DNA from: JALOOB01 sp040766655
GTDB lineage: Bacteria > Chloroflexota > Anaerolineae > CG2-30-64-16
Direction of reading: 5' to 3'
Assembly: GCA_040766655.1 (NCBI GenBank)
Contig: JAXGQB010000007.1
Coordinates: forward strand, 62,001 to 126,000
DNA: 64,000 nucleotides
Positions 35,451 through 45,072 of the stretch are shown here, in pieces. The position numbers were made by a program, and so were the translations under genes. Positions within the stretch are counted from its first letter, which is position 1, and each line of letters begins with the position of its first letter. The notes under the pieces were generated by a model. It had not been told where the DNA came from and ran no database searches. It saw nothing but the letters and a program-made list of their open reading frames with translations.

Positions 35451-37859
35451 CTACTTTCCTTGAACAAGCCGGAACTCAAACTTGCCGATTTCAGTTGAAA
35501 CGGGTCCGTGGCAGTCTCCCACGCCGGCCTTGAGGCGGTAGTAGTAGTTCACATCAGGATTTCCCAGTACGCCGACATCCTCAAATACGGTCGCTTGGAC
35601 TGTCTCCACAACTGAAGCCAATAGATCGCCGTACGGTGAGGTGTTGCGGTATATGTCGTAATGGTTGGCTTCCGGGACGGCCGGCCACGTCAACGTGACA
35701 CTGTCAGGAGCGAATGTGGCAATTGTGACCGCCGGCGCAGTGCTCATCGCAAGCGGACACTCCAACACGGTGATCGTGGTCCGGCCACTGCCTTCGTGAT
35801 ACCAACCCATCCCCTCGCGAACGACACCTACCCAGTAATCCTGGACCTGTGGGGTCAGAAGCCGCATGTAACCAACGACGGTTGCCTTCTCCCCTGGCGG
35901 AACGACACTTCCCGTGCCCCACCGAAAGTCATACGCTCCGAAGGGAAAGGATGGACCCCAGTTGACGCCTATCCGCCACTTGCCTGATTCGCAAGTATAG
36001 CCTTCAGAATCAAAGGTCTCGCCCTCCTGGTAGACAAATCCGGGTGGCGGGCCCTGCGTCAATGCCACTTCATCGCCCGTGTTCAGCACTACCGCTTCAA
36101 GAATCAGCAGTTCGCCGGCATAGAGAGTCTGTGGTGTGAACGTCGCCTCGAGCAGCGTCAACTGAGGAAACGCTAACACGAAATCCATGTCATAATTGGC
36201 TGGAGCTATGGTTACCTGCTGCGATGCTGGGGAGGAATAACCGCTCTTGGTTACGGCGACGATATAAGTCCCATCGGGCAGATCCGAGAAAGCGTATCGA
36301 CCGTCGCGACCACTCGTACTCGTCCGGTTCGCGGGACCGCTCAGCGAAACTGCCGCTCCCTCAATCGGCACGCCATCGCCGCTCGTCACTTGACCGGCTA
36401 TGCTCACCTCGGGCGGATATGGGCAGCCATCGGTGGGGTCGAGTGACTCAGCTGGATCAGAGAAGTACCGCCACCAATTCGAATGAACACGATCCGATCC
36501 GCAGCCCTCGTTGTGTGGCAGACTGCCAAACCAATAGCCCATATAGCCGAAGTGACTGCAATTCCAACTTGAGCATGATACCGACTCAACGGTGAGATTT
36601 GGATCGCCAAGGTCCGGATAGTTTCCGAAATCAGCGCAATTCGAGTTGGCAGTCGATGAATTGCTGTAGTCATAATCCGACACACCGTTTGGCGGATAAT
36701 GTATACTGCCACAGCCGCTGTAATCATATGCGGTAGACTGATAGTCTACAAGGGCAAACCGATCCCAGTTCGTGCGTTCGGGGTCGACGCTGTTCATATC
36801 CCAGCCGCCATATAACCTTACCATGGTGGACTCCATGCGATGACCTTCGCCATGACCAAGCATGTCAGGCCGTTCAGGGCTAGGACCCATGAGCGGGATG
36901 AGCCTCTCACAATCGTGCGGCTCAGCCACAGGTCCCGAGTTGAACCAATAAGCGCCCGGCCCGATCAGGGTCGATTCGTAGAATCCAAACCCAGGGCCGT
37001 TGTAGATCCATACCTCATCTATCTCGTGGCGATTTGCCTTTCCACAGATGTCTAGTCGAGGATCGTTAACAATCGCATTGTAATCGACCGCGTCTGGCTC
37101 ATGCCATGGCCCTGTTCCGTTGATGGCAGCCAGATACTCGACCTCCGTGTACCGAAAGCCATCTTTCTTCACCGGCCAGCCATCGGACAAGATCACGGTC
37201 TCAGCGACTGTGTAACTGAGTTCTCCATGGGACGCCTGCCAGAAGAAATCGATGTTTGCTTGCGTCATGTCAGCGTGCGCTGCCCACCCCAGATAGTCAC
37301 TGAGATACTGCCCGTTACTGAGAAACGGATCATAAACAACGACATAGACTTTCTTTGAGAATGTGCCGGTGGGGATCCCTTGCACGTATGCATCCGATGA
37401 AAGTCGTGGAGAGGGTGAGTCTGGTCGCATACGAATGACCGTTCCGGAAGGAGAGCGGACGGTTACCCATCCAAGGGAGGGCCGAGCAACTGCTGCCAGG
37501 GCAGTACGGATCTCCGATGCAAGGCCTGCGGCATCATCGGTCTCAAGCTGAAGGTCCACATCGAAGTCGATGCCAACAACAACCTCCGTCCCGCAAGAAT
37601 CTCTTTCACCAAACCCCCGTGCAGTCACTCGTGCTGGGATATTGAGCCTGAGTAAGGCCTCATGCGCAACTAATTCAACCGAAGGTGGAATAGCCGCCAC
37701 GCTCGTCAATTGCCAACCAGTGCCAGGCTTACAGGTGACGATGGGTTCTGCAGCTGTCGCCGACGGAGTACAATGCCCACCTCCCACCGCGATAAGTCCG
37801 ACAGACACCATGGTCGCTAGAGTCCGAAGTAGGCCCGAAAGCGAACGTGTGATTTTCAT
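35451..37859 (-). CDS. Secreted protein of unknown function with carboxypeptidase-regulatory-like and FN3 domains
   Basis: The 802-residue product has a signal segment (LLRTLATMVSVGLIAVGGG) and no clear lipobox. Residues 160-500 form a conserved-looking domain with many Trp, Tyr and Cys residues (HEIDEVWIYNGPGFG, LGHGEGHRMESTM, WNRFALVDYQ-like, CGSIHYPPNG). The HxxxH and Glu in LGHGEGHRMES could bind metal, but no peptidase family is recognised. A carboxypeptidase regulatory-like beta-sandwich (AGQVTSGDGVPIEGAAVSL, about 510-590) and a C-terminal fibronectin-III-like domain (SVTLTWPAVPEANHYDIYR) follow. ATG 37859 has GGGAG 8 nt upstream. The gene lies 98 nt upstream of the other secreted protein. 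Confidence 0.75.
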   Translation of the reverse strand: MKITRSLSGLLRTLATMVSVGLIAVGGGHCTPSATAAEPIVTCKPGTGWQLTSVAAIPPSVELVAHEALLRLNIPARVTARGFGERDSCGTEVVVGIDFDVDLQLETDDAAGLASEIRTALAAVARPSLGWVTVRSPSGTVIRMRPDSPSPRLSSDAYVQGIPTGTFSKKVYVVVYDPFLSNGQYLSDYLGWAAHADMTQANIDFFWQASHGELSYTVAETVILSDGWPVKKDGFRYTEVEYLAAINGTGPWHEPDAVDYNAIVNDPRLDICGKANRHEIDEVWIYNGPGFGFYESTLIGPGAYWFNSGPVAEPHDCERLIPLMGPSPERPDMLGHGEGHRMESTMVRLYGGWDMNSVDPERTNWDRFALVDYQSTAYDYSGCGSIHYPPNGVSDYDYSNSSTANSNCADFGNYPDLGDPNLTVESVSCSSWNCSHFGYMGYWFGSLPHNEGCGSDRVHSNWWRYFSDPAESLDPTDGCPYPPEVSIAGQVTSGDGVPIEGAAVSLSGPANRTSTSGRDGRYAFSDLPDGTYIVAVTKSGYSSPASQQVTIAPANYDMDFVLAFPQLTLLEATFTPQTLYAGELLILEAVVLNTGDEVALTQGPPPGFVYQEGETFDSEGYTCESGKWRIGVNWGPSFPFGAYDFRWGTGSVVPPGEKATVVGYMRLLTPQVQDYWVGVVREGMGWYHEGSGRTTITVLECPLAMSTAPAVTIATFAPDSVTLTWPAVPEANHYDIYRNTSPYGDLLASVVETVQATVFEDVGVLGNPDVNYYYRLKAGVGDCHGPVSTEIGKFEFRLVQGK

Positions 37860-38035
37860 CGTGACATCTCCCGGCGATCAGGTACATCCAGGGTGAGGCG
37901 AAGCAGAGGGATGCCATGTTATCTCCACGCAGGAGCGATCAGGCAGGCCCATGAAGATGATACCGCAACCCCTATGTTAGGTCAACTCAAATCGGCAGCG
38001 TAGGCGGGACAGGCCAGCGCTGAACGACTCTTCAA

Positions 38036-38851
38036 TCACAAAACAGGAGCATGGGCGAAGAGGAAGCCCAACTCTTCCCTCACGAGGCTGGGGCTGACCC
38101 TGACTGACCACCCTTTAGTGCGGAAGAAACGCTCCAGATCTGCGTGAGAATATGGGGTAACGCCCTCGTGATACTCCAAGCATACTCTTCGAATGTGACC
38201 CAGCGCGTCATCGTCCAAGTTGAGCAGTATGTCGTACTCGGCACCCTCTGCATCGATTTTGAGAAACTCGCATCGGCCGTCGGGTAGTTCCTCTAGAACT
38301 CGTGCCAACGGGACGCTATGCACCGTCAGACGCTCGCCACTCGCTGGGGCGCCGGCAGTGCGATACTTCACTGCCACACCCCCCGACGTATCGAGTATCA
38401 CGTCGCCCTCTTGTGCCCCGACCGCAACTTGATGGATTTCTACGTTGGATAGACCATTAACCGCCACATTCTGTCGTAACATAGCCGCCGAATCGGGGGC
38501 GGGCTCATATGCAATGACTCGCCCCCGAGGTACGCGGCGAGCTGCGAAGACGGTGAAGTCCCCTGCGGCTGCACCGATATCTACAATGACCCAGTCGTCC
38601 TGCAAGGCAGTACCATACCTCTCATAGTCCCGGTCCAGAACGGTCTCCTTGATAATCCAAACATCCATGAACGTCTTAACCCAGTAACGCGAGCCATCGG
38701 CCATTTCGAGAAGAACGGGGCCACGTCTTGCTGCAATTGCCAGCACTGCACTCAGATTTCGAATGCCAACCATGATTGTGATGATAGATCGAAAGTAATA
38801 GATGAGACGTCGTACAGAATACAAGGCTCCCTCCACCACCAAATAGAGCAT
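38036..38851 (-). CDS. FkbM-family SAM-dependent methyltransferase
   Basis: The Rossmann-type AdoMet site VIVDIGAAAGDFTVFAA and the acidic loop AYEPAP are followed by the FkbM-family motif CEFLKIDAEGAEYDIL. Such enzymes O-methylate sugars or polyketides and are common in surface-polysaccharide clusters. ATG 38851 is used; a TTG at 38869 and ATG 38770 are possible. An N-terminal hydrophobic stretch (LYLVVEGALYSVRRLIYY) could be a weak membrane contact or belong to an over-long start. It is flanked by a glycosyltransferase and secreted proteins, consistent with glycan modification. Confidence 0.85.
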   Translation of the reverse strand: MLYLVVEGALYSVRRLIYYFRSIITIMVGIRNLSAVLAIAARRGPVLLEMADGSRYWVKTFMDVWIIKETVLDRDYERYGTALQDDWVIVDIGAAAGDFTVFAARRVPRGRVIAYEPAPDSAAMLRQNVAVNGLSNVEIHQVAVGAQEGDVILDTSGGVAVKYRTAGAPASGERLTVHSVPLARVLEELPDGRCEFLKIDAEGAEYDILLNLDDDALGHIRRVCLEYHEGVTPYSHADLERFFRTKGWSVRVSPSLVREELGFLFAHAPVL

Positions 38852-38938
38852 CGATCCGAACCTGCACAATAGCCAGAGGATCGACTACAGGCACAGCACC
38901 CGTGCACTGCCCAGCAAAGGCGTCCTAATTCGGTCTCA

Positions 38939-40123
38939 TCATGCCGTCTTTTCTGCAAACAGCGACTCATACTGGTCCACCGTGTGCTGCAGTTCGAAGA
39001 TCCGCATGATTTCGCCGCGGGGGATGATGTAGCGCTGCGGGTCCTTCAGCACCTTCACGATGCCCTCCGCCAAACCCCGGGCATCGGCGACGGGCACGAT
39101 CTCGCCCATGCCGCTCATCGTCACGGGCTGGCGCACGCCCGGCAGGTTCGTCGCCACGACCGGCGTGCCGCACATGAACGCCTCGACCTGCACGAGCCCG
39201 AACGACTCCGTGTTATTGATCGATGCCACCGTGATGACATCGCAGGCAGCGTAGAAGTCGGCCATCTGCTCCGGGTTGAGCGTGCCCAGGAAGGTCAGAT
39301 ATGAGCCGTACTCCTTGATCAGCGGCTGCAAATCATGCCAGATCGTCTCGCCGACGACATCCAGGTACGGGCCTGCGAACAGGATGTGAACGTCAGGAAT
39401 CTGTCCCAGGATGTGCGGCAGGGCATTGATCAGATAGCCGGCGCCCTTCTCATGCGCGAAGCGCGCGGCAAAGCCGATGACCGGCCTGCCGTTGAGGCCG
39501 TACTGCTCGCGAAGAGCCCGCGCCCCGTCGACGGTCGGATTCGGGATCACCACGGGCGGCAGGATGACGCGCAGCTTGTCGGGGGGCGCTTCAGCGTCGC
39601 CGCCGGCAGCGGACCGGGGCAGGAACCGGGACAGGACCGGCGAGTGCTCGGCGAAATCGCGCGTGTAGGCAACGATCGTGTCGGCCAGGTTGCCCGCAAG
39701 CAGGTTGTTCCGGAAGGTCACCCAGTCCACGATGCGCCCATACCACACACCCGGCGGCATCTGCAGGTCGCAGTGATACGTCAGGATGGGCTTGCGGCCC
39801 GCAATCCGGGCCAGCAAGGTGGAGAGCGTTGCCTCCACCTGCGGCAGATGGATGCTCACCACGTCATGAGCTCGGATCTCACGCCACGCCAGCGCCGAGA
39901 AGGTCGGCATGAACACGCCCTTGTTCATGCGGAAGAGCACCGGTGCGCGCACCACGCGCACGCCGTTCAGACGCTCCTCGTACGGGAGTTGTTTGGCGTA
40001 GTGCGAGGTCAGCACCGTGACCTCGTGGCCACGGCCGGCCAGCTCCCGGGCCAAGCGTTCGACGTAGATCGTGAGGCCGCTCACGTGCGGCCGGTAGTAG
40101 GTCAGGACGAAAAGGATCTTCAC
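38939..40123 (-). CDS. Glycosyltransferase family 4 protein
   Basis: The protein starts at GTG 40123 (VKILFVLTYYRPHVSGLTIYVE), overlapping the epimerase stop by 4 nt. It has the GT-B fold with the N-terminal acceptor loop and the C-terminal nucleotide-sugar site (PVIGFAARFAHEKG, then ESFGLVQVEAFMCGTPVVA, the E-x7-E motif of GT4). It should transfer a sugar from an NDP donor in the cytoplasm onto a lipid or glycan. Coupling with the epimerase and flippase-like genes suggests one surface-glycan operon. Confidence 0.92.
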   Translation of the reverse strand: MKILFVLTYYRPHVSGLTIYVERLARELAGRGHEVTVLTSHYAKQLPYEERLNGVRVVRAPVLFRMNKGVFMPTFSALAWREIRAHDVVSIHLPQVEATLSTLLARIAGRKPILTYHCDLQMPPGVWYGRIVDWVTFRNNLLAGNLADTIVAYTRDFAEHSPVLSRFLPRSAAGGDAEAPPDKLRVILPPVVIPNPTVDGARALREQYGLNGRPVIGFAARFAHEKGAGYLINALPHILGQIPDVHILFAGPYLDVVGETIWHDLQPLIKEYGSYLTFLGTLNPEQMADFYAACDVITVASINNTESFGLVQVEAFMCGTPVVATNLPGVRQPVTMSGMGEIVPVADARGLAEGIVKVLKDPQRYIIPRGEIMRIFELQHTVDQYESLFAEKTA

Positions 40124-41145
40124 GCAAACAGGTCCCGATTCTGCTCCACCCATTCGATCAGGCGCGCCACGCCCTCCCGCACGCTCACCTCGGGCGCCCA
40201 GCCGAAGACGCGCTGCGCCTTGCTCACATCCGCGACGAAGACAGGCTGGTCCCCCGGACGCCAGGTCCTGAACGCGGCCGGCTCGATCGGGCGTCCCAGC
40301 AGCTCAGCCAGGAGCGGGCCGAACTCCGCCCAGATGCTCAGCGTATTGGCGGGGCCTCCGCCCAGGTTGAACACATGGCCGGCCGTGAGGTCGATCCGCT
40401 CGGTTGCCATGGCGAATGCACGCGTCAGGTCATCCACGTGCAGGAGATCGCGCACCTGCTTCCCATTGCCGTAGATGGTGATGGGCCGGCCCAGGACGGA
40501 AGCGATCACAAACCAGGCGACCCAGCCCTGATCCTCCACGCCCATCTGGCGCTCGCCGTAGATGCACGACTGGCGAAAGACGACCGTGCGCAGCCCATAG
40601 ATGCGCGCGTAGTCGCGCACGTACTGGTCGGCAGAACCCTTGCTGCACCCGTAGGGGCTGTGGAAGTCCAGCGGCCGGTCCTCGCCCACACCGCCCTGAT
40701 AGTCCGGCAGTATGTAGCGCGTGGCCTCCTCGACCGCGGGCGCATCCTCCATGCCGCCGTAGACCTTGTTCGTGGATGCATAGATGAAGATCGGATCGGC
40801 GCCCGCGCGGCGTGCAGCCTCCAGCACATTGAACGTGCCAAGCGCATTGATCTCGAAATCCGTCCGCGGATCCATCACCGAAGTCGTCACCGCGGTCTGC
40901 GCAGCCAGGTGATAGATGGCCTCCTGCCCCGCCGCCGCCTGCAGCATTGCCCCTGCGTCCCGCACGTCTGCCCGCACGAAGGCGAAGCGATTCTCGCCGT
41001 ACCGCTCTTTCAGCCAGGCCAGGTTCGCCTCGCTGCCCCGGCGCGACAGGTTGTCGAGCAGGGTCACCTGGTGGCCCTCCCCCAAACACCGGTCGGCCAG
41101 GTTGCAGCCGATGAAGCCGGCCCCGCCAGTTATCAGAATGCGCAT
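40120..41145 (-). CDS. NAD-dependent epimerase/dehydratase, CDP-paratose 2-epimerase-like
   Basis: This extended SDR begins MRILITGGAGFIGCNLAD (NAD-binding GxxGxxG). It carries the catalytic YGCSK (YxxxK) and the segment VVFRQSCIYGERQMGVEDQG, close to CDP-paratose/CDP-tyvelose 2-epimerases. It would make a nucleotide-activated (di)deoxy-sugar for the neighbouring glycosyltransferase; UDP-sugar epimerases are the alternative. ATG 41145 lies 2 nt after the stop of the flippase-like gene. The longer open frame upstream is only a shadow of that gene. Confidence 0.88.
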   Translation of the reverse strand: MRILITGGAGFIGCNLADRCLGEGHQVTLLDNLSRRGSEANLAWLKERYGENRFAFVRADVRDAGAMLQAAAGQEAIYHLAAQTAVTTSVMDPRTDFEINALGTFNVLEAARRAGADPIFIYASTNKVYGGMEDAPAVEEATRYILPDYQGGVGEDRPLDFHSPYGCSKGSADQYVRDYARIYGLRTVVFRQSCIYGERQMGVEDQGWVAWFVIASVLGRPITIYGNGKQVRDLLHVDDLTRAFAMATERIDLTAGHVFNLGGGPANTLSIWAEFGPLLAELLGRPIEPAAFRTWRPGDQPVFVADVSKAQRVFGWAPEVSVREGVARLIEWVEQNRDLFA

Positions 41146-41147
41146 GA

Positions 41148-42221
41148 TTATGTCACCTGCTTCGTTGTATCCTGCGGCGTCACCCTCTCGCCGCGGCCTC
41201 GCCACTTCGCGATGACCTGCCCGAGCGAGGTGCCATGCACCCACAGCATGATCATGCCGGCCAGGCTCAGCATGATGTAGTTCACCGCGTGCCAGATCAG
41301 CGCGATGCTCATCGCGGTCGTCTGCGGGACGCCGAAGGGGCGCAGCGCCTCGATCACCAGGAAATGAAAGACGCCGATGTAGCCGGGCGACGACGGCGCC
41401 ACCATGCCCAGCGAGGTCAGCACCAGGGCAAACACCATGCCGGTGAAGGGCGCATCTGACTGCACCGCGAGCCGCACGGCCCAGGCCTCGCCGATCACGG
41501 CTGCCCAGGCGAGAAATGAGAGCAGCACCAGGGCCGGACCCCGCCTTCCGCGCAGGGCGGCGAAGCCATCGATCAGATGCTCGATCGAGGCGTACACGCC
41601 CGGGCGGTCGAAGAACCGCACGCGTCCCAGGATCCGATGCGCCCAACCGAGCACGCGCTCCTTCCAGAACGAGAGGATCACGATGATTGCGGTGGCCGCC
41701 AGGGCACCGATGCCCAGCACCTGTGCCGAGCGCATCATCCATTCGGGCAGCTGGATGAAGGGCAACAGGATCACCAGCACCGCCAGGACCGACAGGAGGT
41801 CGAGCAGCCGCTCCACGACGATAGTCGACAGGACCCTCGCGCCGCTCACGGGCTGGTCGCTCGCCAACAGGATCAGCCGCACGAACTCGCCGATCCGGCC
41901 CGGGAAGATGTTGCTCGCCAGGTAGCCGGCCGACTGCGCGGTGTACACCGCGCCGAACGGCACGCGATGCTCCGGCAGGAACAGGATCTGCCACCGCCAT
42001 GCCTTGATGAACGACATGGCCGTGATGCCCAGCACGGCGGGAATGACCCAGATCCAGCGCGCGGCGGCCAGCGCTGCCCACAGATCGGCGAAGCTGATGT
42101 TGCGCAGGGCCAGCCAGAGGCACACGAGGCTGATCGTGATCTCGAGCCCGCGCTGAAGCCACGCGCGCGACCTGCGCGGCGCTGCTGCTGGCACGATTCC
42201 CTCGTCTGTCACACGCGTCAA
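41148..42221 (-). CDS. Flippase-like / lysylphosphatidylglycerol synthase TM-region family membrane protein
   Basis: The 357-residue protein has about eight hydrophobic segments and the family motifs YLASNIFPGRIGEFVRLILL and STIVVERLLDLLSV, typical of the UPF0104/LPG_synthase_TM group. Members without the catalytic domain are often found beside glycosyltransferases and may move or hold lipid-linked substrates. The start is taken as TTG 42221, with GGAGG 6 nt upstream; GTG 42212 is an alternative. It heads the operon with the epimerase and GT4 genes. Confidence 0.88.
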   Translation of the reverse strand: MTRVTDEGIVPAAAPRRSRAWLQRGLEITISLVCLWLALRNISFADLWAALAAARWIWVIPAVLGITAMSFIKAWRWQILFLPEHRVPFGAVYTAQSAGYLASNIFPGRIGEFVRLILLASDQPVSGARVLSTIVVERLLDLLSVLAVLVILLPFIQLPEWMMRSAQVLGIGALAATAIIVILSFWKERVLGWAHRILGRVRFFDRPGVYASIEHLIDGFAALRGRRGPALVLLSFLAWAAVIGEAWAVRLAVQSDAPFTGMVFALVLTSLGMVAPSSPGYIGVFHFLVIEALRPFGVPQTTAMSIALIWHAVNYIMLSLAGMIMLWVHGTSLGQVIAKWRGRGERVTPQDTTKQVT

Positions 42222-42298
42222 ACACGCCTCCAGGTGTCCAAAGACAGCAGATTATATCATCCAACGGCCGGCAGTTGAAACTGCGACCAGAGGGACGC

Positions 42299-42320
42299 GA
42301 AGCCGCCTTGCGGCGGCTTC
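42299..42320 (-). terminator. Hairpin after the DUF348/G5/3D gene
   Basis: A 9-bp stem (GAAGCCGCC / GGCGGCTTC) with a 4-nt loop lies 42 nt past the stop at 42362 and before the start of the flippase-like gene. It may end transcription of the upstream gene. No T-run. Confidence 0.6.
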
Positions 42321-42361
42321 AGGCGCCCCAATCACGGCGCGGCATGCAAAGTGACGGCGGG

Positions 42362-43906
42362 CTATCGGCGGCGGGGGAAATCGGGGGGCGGATAATTCGG
42401 CAGGACCCAGCGGATCTTTTCCCATGCCGACCGCGGCTCGAGCACGTACACGTCGACCCACCAATGCCACGATTCGTAATCATGGTCCTCGTAGCCGAGG
42501 TCGATCCACTTGCCCTTCACACCGCCGCCGGTGTCGGCCGCCAGCGCCTTACCGTAGCCTTCGATGTAGAGAGGCGTGTGAAACGGAATCACGGTGGGGT
42601 CGATCGCCACGAGACCCTTGCGGAGCGTCATACCGATGCGCGTGCGGCCGTACCAGGGTGCGGTTTTGGGCGTGCCCGCCCGCGCGGGCGAATAGGAGGT
42701 CGCGTACATGCGGATCTTGCGCCAGTAGGTGACGGGCCCGTCGGGGGTGTCGAGCGTGCGCGGGACCAGCATCCGGCCGTACGCCGTCACCTGCGTCACC
42801 GGCGCGGCCGCCTGCCACTCGTCGATCATCGCGCGCTCGACCTCCTGCCCGTCCTCGTAGCGCACCCGCCAGCGCGTGCGGTGCTCGCCCTTCTGGCCGG
42901 CCTGCGCCAGGCGGGTGTGATCGATCTCCAGGTTGTCGTCCGGCACGGAGATGGCTTCGAAGGGGATGTCTTTTCGCTCGACCAGGACCACCTCCGACAC
43001 GCGCGTCACCTTGACCTGCAGGTGGTCGACCAACGGCTCGTGCATGGCGGGCTCCACGCGGTCAGAGCCGGCGACGATGACGCCCAGGTCCATCAGCGCA
43101 TCGCCCACCACGCGGCCGCGCGTGCGCGTCTGGACCGTGCGACCGTCGGCAGAGAGGACGACCGGAATCGAGCGGTCGATGAAGACCCTCAATCCGGGGC
43201 TGACCCGTGTTCCGAGGCTCGGCTGCACGTAATCGCCCAGGTACAGCGTGACCGACTCCCTCAGCAGGGCCTCGCCGACGGTCGGAGCCGTCGTGTAGAG
43301 AGTGTACGGCACGCTGCCATCGTCGACCGTGATCGGGACTGCCCGCCGCACCGACAGGTGAACGGGGATGGCCGGGGGCAGGCGCCATGCGTGGCCGGCC
43401 GGCATCCCTCCCTGGGCGGAGCCGCGGAGAAGGGGCGGCAGCGGGGTTTCTTTCGGCGCAAGCGCCCCATCGAGGTAGACCTCATCGGAGTCGTCGACAC
43501 GGATCTTCACAGCCGCGAGCAGTTCCCCGACGGTGGACGCGCGGGTGAACACCTCGCGGAAATCGCCGTCACTGCTGACGAGCGCGGGGCGGGCGCGCTC
43601 GACGACGATCTGCAGCCCCTCCGCCAGCGGGGTCTGACGCGCGGGCGCCAGGGCATCCTCCGCGCGTAACTCGAGGCCGATGTCGGCCAGGAGACCCGCC
43701 ACGTCGGTCCGGCTGCTGCGCACCTGCTCCTGCAGGCCGTCCACGCTGATCGAGACGCGCACGCCGGAGCGGGGGATGTCACGGGCGGCCCACACCGCGG
43801 CCGCACCCACGAGCGCCATCCCGGCCAACCAGGCGAGCAAGGCCAGTGCCAGGCGGGCGCTGCCGGAAAGGGGGCGTCGATCGGTGTCTGGAGAACTCAT
43901 TCGCAT
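42362..43906 (-). CDS. YabE/Rpf-like cell-wall protein: DUF348 repeats, G5 domain, 3D domain
   Basis: An N-terminal membrane/signal helix (LALALLAWLAGMALVGAAAVWA) is followed by three DUF348 ubiquitin-like units (VSISVDGLQEQVRSSRTDVAGLLA; VHLSVRRAVPITVDDG; VFIDRSIPVVLSADGRTVQTR). Next come a G5 domain (EVVLVERKDIPFEAI) and a C-terminal 3D domain (RMYATSYSP, GLVAIDPTVIPFHTPLYIEG, AADTGG, with the three conserved Asp). Such proteins are secreted, bind peptidoglycan or amino-sugars, and cleave peptidoglycan like YabE/YocH and resuscitation-promoting factors. An odd PLPPLLRGSAQGGMP insert separates the first two DUF348 units. Confidence 0.9.
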   Translation of the reverse strand: MRMSSPDTDRRPLSGSARLALALLAWLAGMALVGAAAVWAARDIPRSGVRVSISVDGLQEQVRSSRTDVAGLLADIGLELRAEDALAPARQTPLAEGLQIVVERARPALVSSDGDFREVFTRASTVGELLAAVKIRVDDSDEVYLDGALAPKETPLPPLLRGSAQGGMPAGHAWRLPPAIPVHLSVRRAVPITVDDGSVPYTLYTTAPTVGEALLRESVTLYLGDYVQPSLGTRVSPGLRVFIDRSIPVVLSADGRTVQTRTRGRVVGDALMDLGVIVAGSDRVEPAMHEPLVDHLQVKVTRVSEVVLVERKDIPFEAISVPDDNLEIDHTRLAQAGQKGEHRTRWRVRYEDGQEVERAMIDEWQAAAPVTQVTAYGRMLVPRTLDTPDGPVTYWRKIRMYATSYSPARAGTPKTAPWYGRTRIGMTLRKGLVAIDPTVIPFHTPLYIEGYGKALAADTGGGVKGKWIDLGYEDHDYESWHWWVDVYVLEPRSAWEKIRWVLPNYPPPDFPRRR

Positions 43907-43993
43907 CGTTTAGCTTGACTCACTGCCGCAATCGCGACGCCGCCATGATAGCCGAGGATGCGGCGCCATGGCAAGTCGCATTCTTGTGGCCGG

Positions 43994-45016
43994 TTAAGCC
44001 ATGCCGACGCCGGCGATCGCCGTGCCGCAGCGTGCGCAGCGGCCCGCCACGAGCCGCCTGGCGCCGATGCGATAGCCTGACCGTTCGATGACCACCGCGC
44101 CGCACTGCGGGCAGCGCGTGCTCTCGGTGTCATTGCCCGCCAGGTTGCCCACGTAGACGTAGTGCAGCCCGACCTGCCTGCCGATGTCATAGGCCGCGCG
44201 GAGCACATGGCCGGGCGTCGGGGGGACATCGGCCATCCGGTATTGCGGAAAGAAGCGGCTGATGTGCCAGGGGGTATCGGGTCCCACCTCATCGTGCAGG
44301 AACTGCGCAACCCAGCGCAATTCCTCGTCGGAGTCGTTCAGGCCCGGGATGACCAGCGTGGTCACCTCGAGCCAGATGTTGCGTTGGCGCAGCAGCTTCA
44401 GGTTGTCGAGCACCGGCTGCAGTGCGCCGCCGGAGATGCGATGGTAGAACTCGCCCCGACCGGCCTTGAGGTCGACGTTGATGCCGTCGATCAGCCCGTC
44501 CATCAGCCCGATCAGCTCGGGCGTCATGTACCCGTTGCTGACGAAGACATTCTTCAGCCCAAGGGCGTGCGCCTCGCGCGCACAATCGAGCGCGTACTCG
44601 GCGAAGATCGTCGGCTCGGTGTAGGTGTATGCCACGGAAGCGCAGCCGTGGCGGGCAGCTGCGCGGGCGACCGCGGCCGGGGTCAGGGGCTGCCCCATCA
44701 CCTCGCCCCCGCGCGGCATCTGAGAGATCTCCCAGTTCTGGCAGAACGCGCAGCGGAAGTTACACCCCGGCGTCGCGATCGAGAACGCGGTCGTGCCCGG
44801 GAGGAAGTGAAACAGGGGCTTCTTCTCGATCGGGTCGACGTGTTGCGCGATGGTGCGATCGTAGACCAGCGTGACCAGCGTCCCGTCGACGTTCTCACGC
44901 ACGCAGCAGGCGCCGAGCTTCCCCGGCGGGATCACGCACCGGTGAGCACAGAGATTGCAGCGCACGCGTGCGTCGTCGGGGCCAAGGCGTTCCCACAGGA
45001 TGGCTTCGTGTCGCAT
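43994..45016 (-). CDS. amrS: AmmeMemoRadiSam system radical SAM enzyme
   Basis: The radical SAM motif CNFRCAFCQNWEIS (CxxxCxxC) is present. It is preceded by CNLCAHRC and followed near the C-terminus by two rubredoxin-like pairs (CPQC, CARC), the architecture of the AmmeMemoRadiSam/PflA-like COG1180 enzyme. It also has the YTYTEPTIF and NGYMTPE motifs of the group. The usual partners (AMMECR1 and Memo) are not in this window and the reaction is unknown. ATG 45016 has AGGAG 9 nt upstream. It is divergent from selC. Confidence 0.92.
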   Translation of the reverse strand: MRHEAILWERLGPDDARVRCNLCAHRCVIPPGKLGACCVRENVDGTLVTLVYDRTIAQHVDPIEKKPLFHFLPGTTAFSIATPGCNFRCAFCQNWEISQMPRGGEVMGQPLTPAAVARAAARHGCASVAYTYTEPTIFAEYALDCAREAHALGLKNVFVSNGYMTPELIGLMDGLIDGINVDLKAGRGEFYHRISGGALQPVLDNLKLLRQRNIWLEVTTLVIPGLNDSDEELRWVAQFLHDEVGPDTPWHISRFFPQYRMADVPPTPGHVLRAAYDIGRQVGLHYVYVGNLAGNDTESTRCPQCGAVVIERSGYRIGARRLVAGRCARCGTAIAGVGMA

Positions 45017-45036
45017 ACGGTGCTCCTGACACCCGC

Positions 45037-45042
45037 ATTCTA
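45037..45042 (-). promoter_or_regulatory. Possible extended -10 promoter of the radical SAM gene
   Basis: On the minus strand TGGTAGAAT supplies a TGN extension followed by TAGAAT (5/6 to TATAAT), about 20 nt before the start codon. No convincing -35 box lies 17 nt upstream. Confidence 0.4.
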
Positions 45043-45072
45043 CCATATAGTCAGGAACGGCGTGCGTTCAGT

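Noticed and set aside
43400..43450. PLPPLLRGSAQGGMP insert in the 3D-domain protein as a mobile REP element
   Set aside because: It looks REP-like, but no second copy was seen in the window, so it is only mentioned in the gene entry.
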